Below are positions 1 to 8,275 of a stretch of 64,000 bases of DNA, one piece after another. Made by a program: the position numbers and the translations under genes. Positions within the stretch are counted from its first letter, which is position 1. The number at the start of each line of letters is the position of its first letter. Location of the stretch: assembly GCF_017301735.1 (NCBI RefSeq), contig NZ_CP071090.1, positions 310,001 to 374,000 of the forward strand. The letters are read 5' to 3'. The notes below the pieces were generated by a model that had not been told where the DNA came from, ran no database searches, and saw only the letters and a program-made list of their open reading frames with translations. Origin of the DNA: Pyxidicoccus parkwaysis (lineage in GTDB: Bacteria > Myxococcota > Myxococcia > Myxococcales > Myxococcaceae).

Positions 1-970
1 ACTCGAAGCCGCCGCGGACGATGGCCACCGCGAGCGCCTCCAGGTCATCCGCCGCCGACGGGTGCGCGACGATGAAGTCCTTGCCGCCCGTCTCTCCCAC
101 GATGCGCGGGTACTGCTTGTAGCGGGAGATGTTCTCGCCCACCGTCTTCCACATCACGTTGAACGTAGGCGTGGAGCCGGTGAAGTGGATGCCGCCCAGG
201 TGGGGGCTCGCCAGCACCGGGTTGCCCACCGTGGGGCCGTCACCCGGCAGCATGTTGATGACGCCGTCGGGCAGGCCCGCCTCGCGCAAGAGCTCCATGA
301 TGTACCAGGCGCTGTACGCGGCGGTGTTGGACGGCTTGAAGAGCACCACGTTGCCCATCAGCGCCGGGGCCACCGCGAGATTCATGGCGATGGACGTGAA
401 GTTGAACGGCGCCACGGAGAAGACGAACCCGTCCAGCGGGCGGTAGTCCGTCATGTTCCACGTCTGTGGCGAGTTCTCCGGCTGCATGGCCAGAATCTGC
501 TCGGCGAAGTGGACGTTGTAGCGGAGGAAGTCCACCGCCTCGCACGTGGCGTCGATTTCCGCCTGGTGGGCCGTCTTCGACTGACCCAGCATGGTGGCGG
601 CGTTCATGATGGGGCGGTAGCGCGTGGCCAGCAGCTCCGCGGCGCGCAGGAAGATGGCGGCACGCGACTGGAACGGCATGCGCGCCCAGTCCTCCTTCAC
701 GGAGAGCGAGTTCTGGATGGCCTGCTCCACGGTGCCGGCGTCGGCCTCGTGCAGGGTGGCCAGCACGTGCGAGTGCTTGTGCGGCATGCGCACGGTGTCC
801 GTCTTGCCGGTGCGCACGTGCTTGCCGCCGATGATGACGGGAATCTCGAGCTGCTCGGCGCTCATCCGCTTGAGCGTGGCCTGCAGCTCGCGGCGCTCGG
901 GCGAGCCGGGCGCGTGGGAAAGGACGGGCTCGTTCTTCGGAGCCGGGACGCGGGTGGTGGCGTTGATCAC
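1..970 (-). CDS. pruA: L-glutamate gamma-semialdehyde (1-pyrroline-5-carboxylate) dehydrogenase, N-terminal part
   Basis: This is the first ~323 residues of an aldehyde dehydrogenase of the P5C dehydrogenase type, which oxidises glutamate semialdehyde to glutamate with NAD in proline catabolism. Reading the minus strand from a GTG at 970 gives VINATTRVPAPKNEPVLSHA, then conserved ALDH blocks: the PFNFTS segment, the KPSNTAAYSAW segment and an HFTGSTPTF nucleotide-binding turn. The layout resembles the ALDH4A1-like single-domain form and not the long bifunctional PutA. The gene runs off the left edge, so the catalytic Cys/Glu region is not visible. It diverges from the urate/allantoin operon across ~160 bases. 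No strong Shine-Dalgarno precedes the GTG (only a GAGG), so the exact start is moderately certain. Confidence 0.88.
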   Translation of the reverse strand, partial: MINATTRVPAPKNEPVLSHAPGSPERRELQATLKRMSAEQLEIPVIIGGKHVRTGKTDTVRMPHKHSHVLATLHEADAGTVEQAIQNSLSVKEDWARMPFQSRAAIFLRAAELLATRYRPIMNAATMLGQSKTAHQAEIDATCEAVDFLRYNVHFAEQILAMQPENSPQTWNMTDYRPLDGFVFSVAPFNFTSIAMNLAVAPALMGNVVLFKPSNTAAYSAWYIMELLREAGLPDGVINMLPGDGPTVGNPVLASPHLGGIHFTGSTPTFNVMWKTVGENISRYKQYPRIVGETGGKDFIVAHPSAADDLEALAVAIVRGGFE

Positions 971-1063
971 GCGGGTTGACCTCGGGACGGAGACGAAGGG
1001 CGGGGGAGCATAACCAACCCCCCTCGCCGGAGCAGCGAGGAAGCAGGCGGGGTATGTCCTAAA

Positions 1064-1082
1064 CCCCTGGATTTTCCAGGGG
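1064..1082. promoter_or_regulatory. inverted repeat in the pruA / purine-catabolism divergent region
   Basis: CCCCTGGA and TCCAGGGG are perfect 8-base arms around a TTT spacer, about 50 bases upstream of the FAD oxidoreductase start and ~95 bases upstream of pruA. The position in a divergent promoter region suits an operator for a dimeric regulator. A short attenuator-like hairpin is the alternative. No regulator gene for the operon is visible in the window. Confidence 0.4.
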
Positions 1083-1132
1083 CTTCCTGTCCATCGGGTG
1101 ACATTGGCTGATGGACTCTATGCACGGCTACG

Positions 1133-2587
1133 ATGTGGGGCATGCGCATCCTGCCCCGCAGTCCCGAGCCCCCCTCGGCCCCAGGCCTGTCCGCGTTGGA
1201 GGACTCGATTCGGAAGGACTTGGAGCGGCTGGAGTACCCGAAGCGGCCGTGGGTGTTGCCGCGTTGCACAAGGGCCGGGCAGCCGGTGCTGGACGTGCTC
1301 GTCATCGGCGGCGGGCAGAGCGGCCTCACCGCCGCCTTCGGGCTGATGCGCGAGCGCGTCAAGAACCTGCTCGTGGTGGACGACAGCGAGCCGGACCTCG
1401 CGGGGCCCTGGAAGACCTTCGCGCGCATGCACACGCTGCGCACGCCCAAGCACCTCACCGGGCCGGACCACAACCTGCCCAACCTCTGCTTCCAGTCCTG
1501 GTACGAGGCGCAGCATGGCGAGACCTCCTGGGAGTCCGTGGAGCGCATTCCCAAGGAGATGTGGGCGGACTACCTCAACTGGTACCGCCGCACGCTGGAG
1601 ATTCCGGTGCGCTGCCGCACGCGGGTGGGCGCGCTGAAGTGGAGCGCGGAGGAGGAGTGCTTCGTCGCTCCCCTGACGCACACGCGAGAGGGCGACGCGG
1701 GCGTGCTGTACGCGCGCAAGGTGGTGCTGGCCACCGGCATCGACGGCTCGGGCCGCTGGGAGGTTCCGTCCGTGGTGGCCGGCCTGCCGCGTGACTTGTA
1801 CGCCCACACGCGCGACGACATCGACTTCGAGGCGCTGCGTGGCAAGAGTGTGGGCGTGCTCGGCGCGGGCGCGTCCGCCTTCGACAACGCGGCGGTGGCG
1901 CTGGAGCATGGCGCCGCCGAGGTGCGCCTGTTCTACCGCCGCAAGACGCTGCCCAATGTGAATCCCTACCGCTGGGCGGAGTTCGTGGGCTTCCTCAAGC
2001 ACCACTCGGACCTGCCGGATGCGGACAAGTGGCGCTTCATCCACCGCATCATCGAGATGGGACAGCTTCCGCCCTCGGACACGTTCAAGCGCGCGCGCAA
2101 CTTCCCCCAGTTCCACCTGCACGGCGACAGTCCGTGGCTGTCCGCCGAAGACGTCGGTGGCAAGGCCCGCGTCCGCACGCCGCATGGGGAGTTCACCTTC
2201 GACAAGCTCATCGTCGGCAGCGGCACGGTGACGGACCTGTCGCTGCGTCCGGAGCTGGCCCTGCTGCACGAGGACATCGCGCTGTGGAAGGACCGCTTCA
2301 CGCCTCCCAAGGGGCAGGAGCATGCGGACCTGATGCGCCACCCGTACCTGGGCGCGCACTTCGAGCTGCAGGAGAAGCACCCGGGCCGCGCGCCGTACCT
2401 GTCCTCCATCTTCAACTTCACCTTCGGCTGCCTGCTGTCGCTGGGCTTCGGCGGGGCCAGCATCTCGGGGATGAAGTACGGCCTGCCCCGGCTGGTGGGC
2501 GGGGTGACTCGGCAGCTCTACCTGGATGACCGGGACGCGTTCTTCGAGTCCCTGGAACGCTACGACGAGAAGGAATTCGAGCCATGA
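1133..2587 (+). CDS. FAD/NAD(P)-binding oxidoreductase, flavin monooxygenase-like
   Basis: This 484-residue protein has two Rossmann dinucleotide-binding motifs. The first is VIGGGQSG at residues ~57-64 (FAD); the second is VLGAGAS at ~240-250 (NAD(P)H). That spacing is seen in flavin-containing monooxygenases and related oxidoreductases. It is the first gene of the allantoin operon, and its stop overlaps the allantoinase start in an ATGA. Substrate is unknown. Because the operon has the two enzymes that follow urate oxidation but no uricase is in the window, oxidation of urate or another purine-derived compound is a reasonable guess, not shown. It does not look like HpxO, which is a single-Rossmann class A monooxygenase. 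The ATG at 1142 is an alternative start. Confidence 0.8.
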   Translation: MWGMRILPRSPEPPSAPGLSALEDSIRKDLERLEYPKRPWVLPRCTRAGQPVLDVLVIGGGQSGLTAAFGLMRERVKNLLVVDDSEPDLAGPWKTFARMHTLRTPKHLTGPDHNLPNLCFQSWYEAQHGETSWESVERIPKEMWADYLNWYRRTLEIPVRCRTRVGALKWSAEEECFVAPLTHTREGDAGVLYARKVVLATGIDGSGRWEVPSVVAGLPRDLYAHTRDDIDFEALRGKSVGVLGAGASAFDNAAVALEHGAAEVRLFYRRKTLPNVNPYRWAEFVGFLKHHSDLPDADKWRFIHRIIEMGQLPPSDTFKRARNFPQFHLHGDSPWLSAEDVGGKARVRTPHGEFTFDKLIVGSGTVTDLSLRPELALLHEDIALWKDRFTPPKGQEHADLMRHPYLGAHFELQEKHPGRAPYLSSIFNFTFGCLLSLGFGGASISGMKYGLPRLVGGVTRQLYLDDRDAFFESLERYDEKEFEP

Positions 2588-3954
2588 GCGGAGAGCAGTT
2601 CGTGCTGCGCAGCCGGCGGGTGGTGACGCCCGGCGGCCTGCGCGAGGCGGCGGTGGTGGTGAAGGACGGGAAGGTGGCCGCGGTGGTGGCGCCTTCCGAG
2701 ATTCCGGCGGGCCTGCCGGTGACGGACGTGGGCGACAAGGTGGTGATGCCCGGCGTGGTGGACAGCCACGCGCACATCAACGAGCCCGGCCGCACCGAGT
2801 GGGAGGGCTTCGAGACGGCCACGCGCGCGGCGGCCGCCGGTGGCATCACCACCGTGGTGGACATGCCGCTCAACTCGCTGCCGCCCACCACCACGCTGGA
2901 CGCGCTCAAGCTCAAGGCGAGCACCGCCGAGGGCCGCTGCATGGTGGACCATGCCTTCTGGGGCGGCGTCATTCCGGGCAACGCGGACCAGCTGGAAGCG
3001 CTCATCGACGCGGGCATCTCCGGCTTCAAGTGCTTCCTGTGCCCTTCGGGCGTGGATGAGTTCCCGCACTCGGACCGCGCGGTGCTGGACGTGGCCATGC
3101 CGGTGCTCGCGCGGCGGGGCGTGCCGCTCATCGTCCACGCGGAGCTGGAGTCGCCCGTGCGGCGCGGTGCCGCGCAGGCGGACCCTCGCACGTACCGGGG
3201 CTACCTGGAGTCGCGGCCGAAGCGCTGGGAGAACGACGCCATCCGGATGATGGTGGAGCTGGCGCGCAAGCATGGTACCCGCGTGCACATCGTCCACCTC
3301 TCCTCGGCGGAGGCGCTGCCCATCCTCCGCGACGCGCGCCGCGAGGGGCTGCCCGTGTCCGTGGAGACGTGCCCGCACTACCTCTCCTTCACGGCGGAGG
3401 AAATCCAGGATGGTGCCACCCACTTCAAGTGCGCGCCGCCCATCCGCGAGGCGGACAACCGCGAGCGGCTGTGGACGGGGCTCGCACAGGGGGACATCGA
3501 GCTGGTGGTGTCGGACCACTCGCCCTGCACGCCGGCGCTGAAGCACCTGGAGAAGGGTGACTTCGGCGCGGCGTGGGGCGGCATCGCCTCGTTGCAGCTC
3601 AGCCTGCCGGCGGTGTGGACGGAGGCGCGCAAGCGCGGCCTGGGGTTGGAGCAGCTGGTGCGCTGGATGTGCGAGGCGCCCGCGAAGCTGGTGGGGCTCG
3701 AAGGGGTGAAGGGGGCGCTCGTGCCCGGGGCGGACGCGGACCTCGTCGTGTTCGACGCGGAGGCTTCCTTCCCCGTCGAGGCCTCGCGCCTGCTACACCG
3801 TCACCCGATTACGCCCTATGCGGGGCGGACGCTGTATGGCGTGGTGGAGATGACCTTCCTGCGCGGAATGAAGATTCACGAGCGTGGCCAGCCGTTGCCA
3901 CACCCGGTTGGACGCTGGGTGCGCCGCCCCGTCGCGGCGCGCGTCGCTGCCTGA
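2584..3954 (+). CDS. allB: allantoinase
   Basis: The 456-residue protein is a cyclic amidohydrolase that opens allantoin to allantoate. The metal-binding signature DSHAHINEPG (His62, His64) follows the N-terminal beta-sandwich. GFKCF carries the lysine expected to be carboxylated (Lys149), and VHAE, VHLSS and a VSDHSPC segment supply further ligands. Length and motifs fit the AllB branch of the dihydroorotase superfamily; the neighbouring allantoicase supports allantoinase over hydantoinase. It is translationally coupled to the upstream oxidoreductase by ATGA and is followed after ~31 bases by allantoicase. Confidence 0.93.
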   Translation: MSGEQFVLRSRRVVTPGGLREAAVVVKDGKVAAVVAPSEIPAGLPVTDVGDKVVMPGVVDSHAHINEPGRTEWEGFETATRAAAAGGITTVVDMPLNSLPPTTTLDALKLKASTAEGRCMVDHAFWGGVIPGNADQLEALIDAGISGFKCFLCPSGVDEFPHSDRAVLDVAMPVLARRGVPLIVHAELESPVRRGAAQADPRTYRGYLESRPKRWENDAIRMMVELARKHGTRVHIVHLSSAEALPILRDARREGLPVSVETCPHYLSFTAEEIQDGATHFKCAPPIREADNRERLWTGLAQGDIELVVSDHSPCTPALKHLEKGDFGAAWGGIASLQLSLPAVWTEARKRGLGLEQLVRWMCEAPAKLVGLEGVKGALVPGADADLVVFDAEASFPVEASRLLHRHPITPYAGRTLYGVVEMTFLRGMKIHERGQPLPHPVGRWVRRPVAARVAA

Positions 3955-3985
3955 AACACTGAAGACACCTGGAGACAGACACATC

Positions 3986-5008
3986 ATGCAAGCCCCCGAA
4001 GAGGGAAAGCTGCGCGTTGGTTTCACCGAGCTCATCGACCTCGCGGCGGAAGCCGTGGGCGGCAAGGCCCTGCTGGCCAGTGATGAGTTCTTCGCGGGCA
4101 AGGAGAACCTGCTCAAGCCCGGCCGGGGCGTCTTCATCCCCGGCAAGTACACGGAGCAGGGCAAGTGGATGGACGGCTGGGAGTCGCGCCGCAAGCGCGT
4201 GCCGGGCCATGACTGGTGCATCCTCCAGCTCGGCCTGCCGGGCGTGGTGCGCGGCGTGGACATCGACACCAACCACTTCCTCGGCAACTTCCCCGAGTAC
4301 GCCTCGGTGGATGCGCTCGAAGTCGAAGGCTCGCCCTCGGCCGAGTCGCTGGTGGACGCGAAGTGGACGCGCATCCTCCCGCAGCTTCGCTTGCAGGGCG
4401 GCTCGCGCAACCTGTTCCCCATTGCCAGCGAGCAGCGGTGGACGCACCTGCGCCTCAACATCTACCCGGACGGCGGCGTAGCGCGCTTCCGCGTGCACGG
4501 CGAGGTGCGGCCGGACTTCGAGAAGCTGGTGCGTGCGCACGGCACGGTGGACCTCGCTGCGGCGGAGCACGGCGGCACGGTGGTGGCATTCAACGACGCC
4601 TTCTTCGGCGGCAAGGACAACCTGATTCTTCCGGGCCGCGCGGCCAACATGGGCGAGGGCTGGGAGACGCGGCGCAAGCGCACGCTGCCGGGCTTCGACT
4701 GGATTGTGGTGAAGCTCGCCGTGCCGGGCAACGTGCAGAAGGTGGAGGTGGACACCGCGCACTACAAGGGCAACTTCCCCGAGTCCGCGTCGCTGGAGGG
4801 CTGCTACCTGCGCGAGCCGGTGGTGGACTTCGCCAACGCGCACGACATCACCTGGACGGAGCTGCTGCCGCGCACGAAGTTGCAAGCGGACCACCGGCAC
4901 TTCTTCGAGTCCGAGCTGCGCGCGCAGGGGCCCTTCACCCACGTGCGCCTGAAAATCTTCCCCGACGGCGGCGTCAGCCGGCTGCGCGTCCACGGGCGGC
5001 CGGCATGA
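3986..5008 (+). CDS. alc: allantoicase
   Basis: This enzyme hydrolyses allantoate to ureidoglycolate and urea. The 340-residue product consists of two homologous beta-jelly-roll repeats of about 170 residues each. FAGKENLLKPGRG in the first half is matched by FGGKDNLILPGRA in the second, and WESRRKR by WETRRKR, the tandem pattern typical of allantoicases. I chose the ATG at 3986 because GGAG lies about 11 bases upstream and residue 1 begins just before the first repeat; a longer frame would run back into the allantoinase gene. The stop overlaps the next start in an ATGA. Confidence 0.93.
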   Translation: MQAPEEGKLRVGFTELIDLAAEAVGGKALLASDEFFAGKENLLKPGRGVFIPGKYTEQGKWMDGWESRRKRVPGHDWCILQLGLPGVVRGVDIDTNHFLGNFPEYASVDALEVEGSPSAESLVDAKWTRILPQLRLQGGSRNLFPIASEQRWTHLRLNIYPDGGVARFRVHGEVRPDFEKLVRAHGTVDLAAAEHGGTVVAFNDAFFGGKDNLILPGRAANMGEGWETRRKRTLPGFDWIVVKLAVPGNVQKVEVDTAHYKGNFPESASLEGCYLREPVVDFANAHDITWTELLPRTKLQADHRHFFESELRAQGPFTHVRLKIFPDGGVSRLRVHGRPA

Positions 5009-5514
5009 GCGCGCCGCTGGAGCGGCTCAACAAGCTGCTGCCCTCGGAGGCTCGCGCGGAGCTGATGCGCTGCTGCGGCTCCTCGCGCTGGGCGGATGGC
5101 ATGGTGCGCGCGCGTCCCTTCGAGGATGCGGAGCACCTGCTCTCCGAGGCCTCGTGGCTCTGGAAGCAGACGGGGCCGGAGGACTGGCGCGAGGCCTTCA
5201 CGCACCACCCGCGCATCGGCGAGTCGCAGTTGCGCGCGAAGTTCGCCGCCACCGCGTCCTGGTCCTCGCAGGAGCAGGGCGGGGTGAAGGGCGCGGACGA
5301 GGCGGTGCTGAAGGGCCTGGCCGAGGGCAACGTCGAGTACGAGAAGCGCTTCGGCTTCATCTTCCTGGTGTGCGCCACCGGGAAGAGCGCGGCGGAGATG
5401 CTGGAGCTGCTGCGCGCGCGGCTGGACAACCCTCCGGACGAGGAGCTGCGCATCGCCGCCGAAGAGCAGGCGAAAATCACCCGCATCCGATTGGAGAAGC
5501 TGCTGGCGTCATGA
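5005..5514 (+). CDS. uraD: 2-oxo-4-hydroxy-4-carboxy-5-ureidoimidazoline (OHCU) decarboxylase
   Basis: The 169-residue all-helical protein carries the family signature FTHHPRIGES, whose histidine is the proposed catalytic residue, and a later NVEYEKRFGFIFLVCATG block. The enzyme decarboxylates OHCU to (S)-allantoin, making the substrate for the allantoinase encoded just upstream. It overlaps both neighbours by ATGA, so it belongs to a strictly coupled operon. Confidence 0.93.
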   Translation: MSAPLERLNKLLPSEARAELMRCCGSSRWADGMVRARPFEDAEHLLSEASWLWKQTGPEDWREAFTHHPRIGESQLRAKFAATASWSSQEQGGVKGADEAVLKGLAEGNVEYEKRFGFIFLVCATGKSAAEMLELLRARLDNPPDEELRIAAEEQAKITRIRLEKLLAS

Positions 5515-5855
5515 GCACTCTTTCCACGCATGTCCTCGATACGAACCGGGGCCGCCCGGCCTCCGGAGTTCCCATCACCCTCGAGGTGCAGGCCTCGGGC
5601 GGCACCTGGAAGGAATTGGCGCGCGGAGTCACCAACGACGACGGCCGCGTGCGCGACTTCCTTCCGCAGGGTGCTCGCGTCGAGCCGGGCCTCTACCGGA
5701 TGACCTTCGATACGGGGGCGTATTTCCGGACGCTCGGCGTGAAGGGCTTCTATCCGTCCGTCACGGTGCTGTTCGAGCTCGCCGCTCCCGACGAGCACTA
5801 CCACGTGCCGCTGCTCCTGAGCCCCTTCGGCTATTCCACCTACCGGGGAAGCTGA
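5511..5855 (+). CDS. uraH: 5-hydroxyisourate hydrolase (transthyretin-like)
   Basis: The 114-residue product has the HIU hydrolase hallmarks: STHVLDTNRGRPA at the N-terminus and the C-terminal tetrapeptide YRGS, the signature that separates these enzymes from transthyretin. It hydrolyses 5-hydroxyisourate, the product of urate oxidation, to OHCU for the decarboxylase encoded upstream. There is no N-terminal extension that would direct it out of the cytoplasm. The start overlaps uraD by ATGA. It closes the recognisable purine-ring segment of the operon. Confidence 0.95.
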   Translation: MSTLSTHVLDTNRGRPASGVPITLEVQASGGTWKELARGVTNDDGRVRDFLPQGARVEPGLYRMTFDTGAYFRTLGVKGFYPSVTVLFELAAPDEHYHVPLLLSPFGYSTYRGS

Positions 5856-5863
5856 ACGCCGCC

Positions 5864-6349
5864 ATGAACATGCCGATGATGAAGATGCCGGCGGTGACGG
5901 CGGAGCATGAGCGGCTCTGGCGGTTGGTGGGGACGTGGTCCGGGCCGGACGTGCAGGCGCCCATGCCGTGGAGCCCGGGCGGTGAGGGCACGAGCACGCT
6001 CACCTTCACGCGCGCGCTCGACGGCTTCGGCCTGCTGCTGGACCACGTGCAGACGCGGGATGGGAAGGTCGTCTTCCGCGGCCATGGCGTCTACATGCTC
6101 GAGCCCGGGACTCCGGAGGTGCTCTGGTACTGGTTCGATTCGATTGGCTTCCCGCCGCAGGCGCCAGGACGCGGCGGCTGGGAGGGCGACGTGCTCACCA
6201 TCGTCCGCAAGACGGCGAGGGGTGAGGCCCACCACGTGTGGCAGCTCGACGGAGACCGGCTCATACACCGCATCGACAGCACGCTCGTGGCACCGGGCGC
6301 GCGGGCCACGCTGCTCAGCGGAACGTACTCGCGCGTGAAGGCTGGCTAG
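5864..6349 (+). CDS. DUF1579-like small protein
   Basis: The 161-residue protein begins 8 bases after uraH and is probably cotranscribed. A methionine-rich start (MNMPMMKMP) is followed by a WRLVGTWSGP block, then alternating beta-type segments, with HGVYMLEPG and WYWFDSIGFPP. This pattern resembles DUF1579 and related lipocalin-like beta-barrels, for which no reaction is established. Its last bases overlap the stop of the convergent receiver gene (TAG on both strands at 6346-6349). A role in the purine pathway is only suggested by position. Confidence 0.75.
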   Translation: MNMPMMKMPAVTAEHERLWRLVGTWSGPDVQAPMPWSPGGEGTSTLTFTRALDGFGLLLDHVQTRDGKVVFRGHGVYMLEPGTPEVLWYWFDSIGFPPQAPGRGGWEGDVLTIVRKTARGEAHHVWQLDGDRLIHRIDSTLVAPGARATLLSGTYSRVKAG

Positions 6350-6759
6350 CGGCGGGCCTTGGCCGCGACGGCGGTGGCGTTGGGGCCATTGCCGTCGCGC
6401 CGTAGCAGGGCGTGAATCTCGGTGATGAGGACCTGCGGCTTCACCGGCTTGACGAGGTACACGTCCGGCGCGGCCTCGTCCGCGCCACCGCCCGATTCGC
6501 GAGGCTGGTAGCCGCTGACGAAGATGACGGGGATGTCCTTCAGCGTGGACTCGGCGCGGAAGCGGCGGCACAGCTCGTAGCCGTCCATCCCGTCCATGTT
6601 CACGTCCGACAGCAGCACGTCCGGAGGCTGGGTGAGCGCCTGGGCGAGCCCCGCCTCGCCGTCGGCAGCCGTGGTGCAGTCGAACTCGCCGGACAGCAGG
6701 AGACGCAGCGTCTCACGCATCGTCCACGAGTTCTCGACGATGAGGACCCTTGGCTTCAA
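6346..6759 (-). CDS. single-domain response regulator (receiver only)
   Basis: The 137-residue product is a stand-alone CheY-like receiver. VLIVEN gives the acidic pocket, SDVNMDGMDG contains the phosphoacceptor Asp52, VSGYQ the switch Ser, and LVKPVKP the conserved Lys. A short basic tail follows. There is no output domain and no adjacent histidine kinase, so it is an orphan that would act by protein-protein contact or phosphotransfer. Its stop codon overlaps that of the convergent DUF1579-like gene. Confidence 0.9.
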   Translation of the reverse strand: MKPRVLIVENSWTMRETLRLLLSGEFDCTTAADGEAGLAQALTQPPDVLLSDVNMDGMDGYELCRRFRAESTLKDIPVIFVSGYQPRESGGGADEAAPDVYLVKPVKPQVLITEIHALLRRDGNGPNATAVAAKARR

Positions 6760-6910
6760 GGCACACCGACTCCCGAGGTGGTCACCTGCATCTCCAGAGC
6801 ATCACCGCACCGCGCACGGCGAGCAAGGGGTCCGCGATGCCCCCAGTCGGGGCAGGTGCGCCCCGGTGGCCGCCGCCCCGCCTAAGGGGTCCCCGCAGAA
6901 TCAGTCCGGA

Positions 6911-7252
6911 CTACTCCTCGGGTGGGGGATTCACCAGGCCCCTGCGGGAAACCTCGGAGTCGGGCTCCTCGTCGCCGCGCGCCTCGCGCTCCGGCACCTG
7001 CTCCATGTCCCACTCCTCGCCGCGCTCCACCCGGGCCTCCCACTCCGTGTCGGAGATGGGGCCGGGGCTGGCCTCGCGCTGCTCGCGTCCGAGCTCCCGG
7101 GCTGTCTCGGCCGCGCCCCTGTCCTGCGCGTCCTCGAGCTGTCCCCGGTTGCGTGGCTGGAAGTTCTCCCCGGCGTGGAAGCCCGCCTGCTGGTCGTCGC
7201 CGATGTCCCGGGGACGTTCGTCCTTCGGGCCCTTGCCCTTGTTGCCCGCCAT
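6911..7252 (-). CDS. small highly charged, probably disordered protein
   Basis: The 113-residue product is almost entirely hydrophilic (D, E, R, G, Q, P), has no cysteine and no hydrophobic core, and ends in NPPPEE. It begins MAGNKGKGPKDERPRD. No family is recognised. Composition suggests an intrinsically disordered, perhaps stress-related protein. It could also be a spurious frame; the lack of a credible competing frame and its acidic, non-Arg/Pro-shadow composition favour a real gene. Confidence 0.55.
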   Translation of the reverse strand: MAGNKGKGPKDERPRDIGDDQQAGFHAGENFQPRNRGQLEDAQDRGAAETARELGREQREASPGPISDTEWEARVERGEEWDMEQVPEREARGDEEPDSEVSRRGLVNPPPEE

Positions 7253-7345
7253 GGTGCGCCTCCGCGCGTGCCTCGTTTCCGACTCAAGTTCGGAAGCAGC
7301 GGCGCGCCGGGCAAGCGTCGCCCGGCTGTCCGTCCGGACGGTGGG

Positions 7346-8014
7346 CTAGCGGGGCGCGGTCGTGCCCTGGTGCGCCAGCGTCGGGCCTCCTCGGGAGAGC
7401 TCCCCCACCAGCGTGCCCAGCCCCGCCGTGGGCGTGGCGATGCGGCACGCCGCGCCCCCGTGGACGAGCCCCACCACGCGCATGTGGGAATCCACCAGCG
7501 GCGCCCCCGAGTCCCCCGGCCGGCCGCGCATGGTGGTGAAGAGAGCGGCCGGCACCTGCGGCAGCGAGGGGCAGCGCCCGAGCCGCTCCAGCACGGCCTC
7601 CTGCGCGTCGCCGGGCCTGTCGAACCGCCCCGTGAAGACGAGCGGCTCGCCCGGCGTGGGCATCGCGTCAGCGACTTCGAGCCCACGCACCGGCGCTCGG
7701 GCATCCAACCGAATGATTGCCACGTCCCGACCCCGGTCCACGTGGACGTAGGTGCCACCTATCCGCTGTCCGTTCATGAAGGACACGTCCACCCGTGTCT
7801 CCAGCGGGGAGACGCAGTGGGCCGCCGTGAGGGCATGACTCCCGTCCTCCACCACCACGCCCGCGCAGTGGCCCTGTCCCAGCGTCACCGTGGCCGCCGC
7901 CACGTCGTCCACATCGGGAGGCGCCTCGCCAACTGGAACGCCTCCGTCGCACGATGCCAGCGTCAGCACCGCCAGCGCTCCCGCACATGCCAGCCACCTC
8001 GAGCCCGCGCGCAT
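7346..8014 (-). CDS. secreted trypsin-like serine protease, lipoprotein
   Basis: From the ATG at 8014 the product is 222 residues with a lipoprotein signal (MRAGSRWLACAG... LASC, Cys22, Asp at +2). The chymotrypsin-fold catalytic triad is visible: TAAHC with His66, RDVAIIRL with Asp97, and RGRPGDSGAPL with Ser169. An in-frame upstream ATG at 8059 would only add 15 hydrophilic residues before the signal and is disfavoured. The domain is compact and lacks a PDZ, so it is closer to S1 trypsin-like proteases than to HtrA. Confidence 0.88.
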   Translation of the reverse strand: MRAGSRWLACAGALAVLTLASCDGGVPVGEAPPDVDDVAAATVTLGQGHCAGVVVEDGSHALTAAHCVSPLETRVDVSFMNGQRIGGTYVHVDRGRDVAIIRLDARAPVRGLEVADAMPTPGEPLVFTGRFDRPGDAQEAVLERLGRCPSLPQVPAALFTTMRGRPGDSGAPLVDSHMRVVGLVHGGAACRIATPTAGLGTLVGELSRGGPTLAHQGTTAPR

Positions 8015-8275
8015 GTCCTCGCCTCCGTCAGCCAGGTGCGCGCCTTCGCGACGGCACACCTGCCGGGAGGATGCGCACCCACCGCGGGCCCCCTTCAGGA
8101 AGGCTTGTCCGGCAGCCGCGCGGCCGGGGCGCGAGCCGGTCGTCGCTTGCTTGCGCGCGACGGATGGAGGTCCGCTGTTACCCGCACCAGGCCCACGGAA
8201 CGTGCTCGTACCGTGGAAACGTGATATTCCATTGACCTCTGGATTCCGCTAACCCCCGGGTCCCACCGCACCTCC

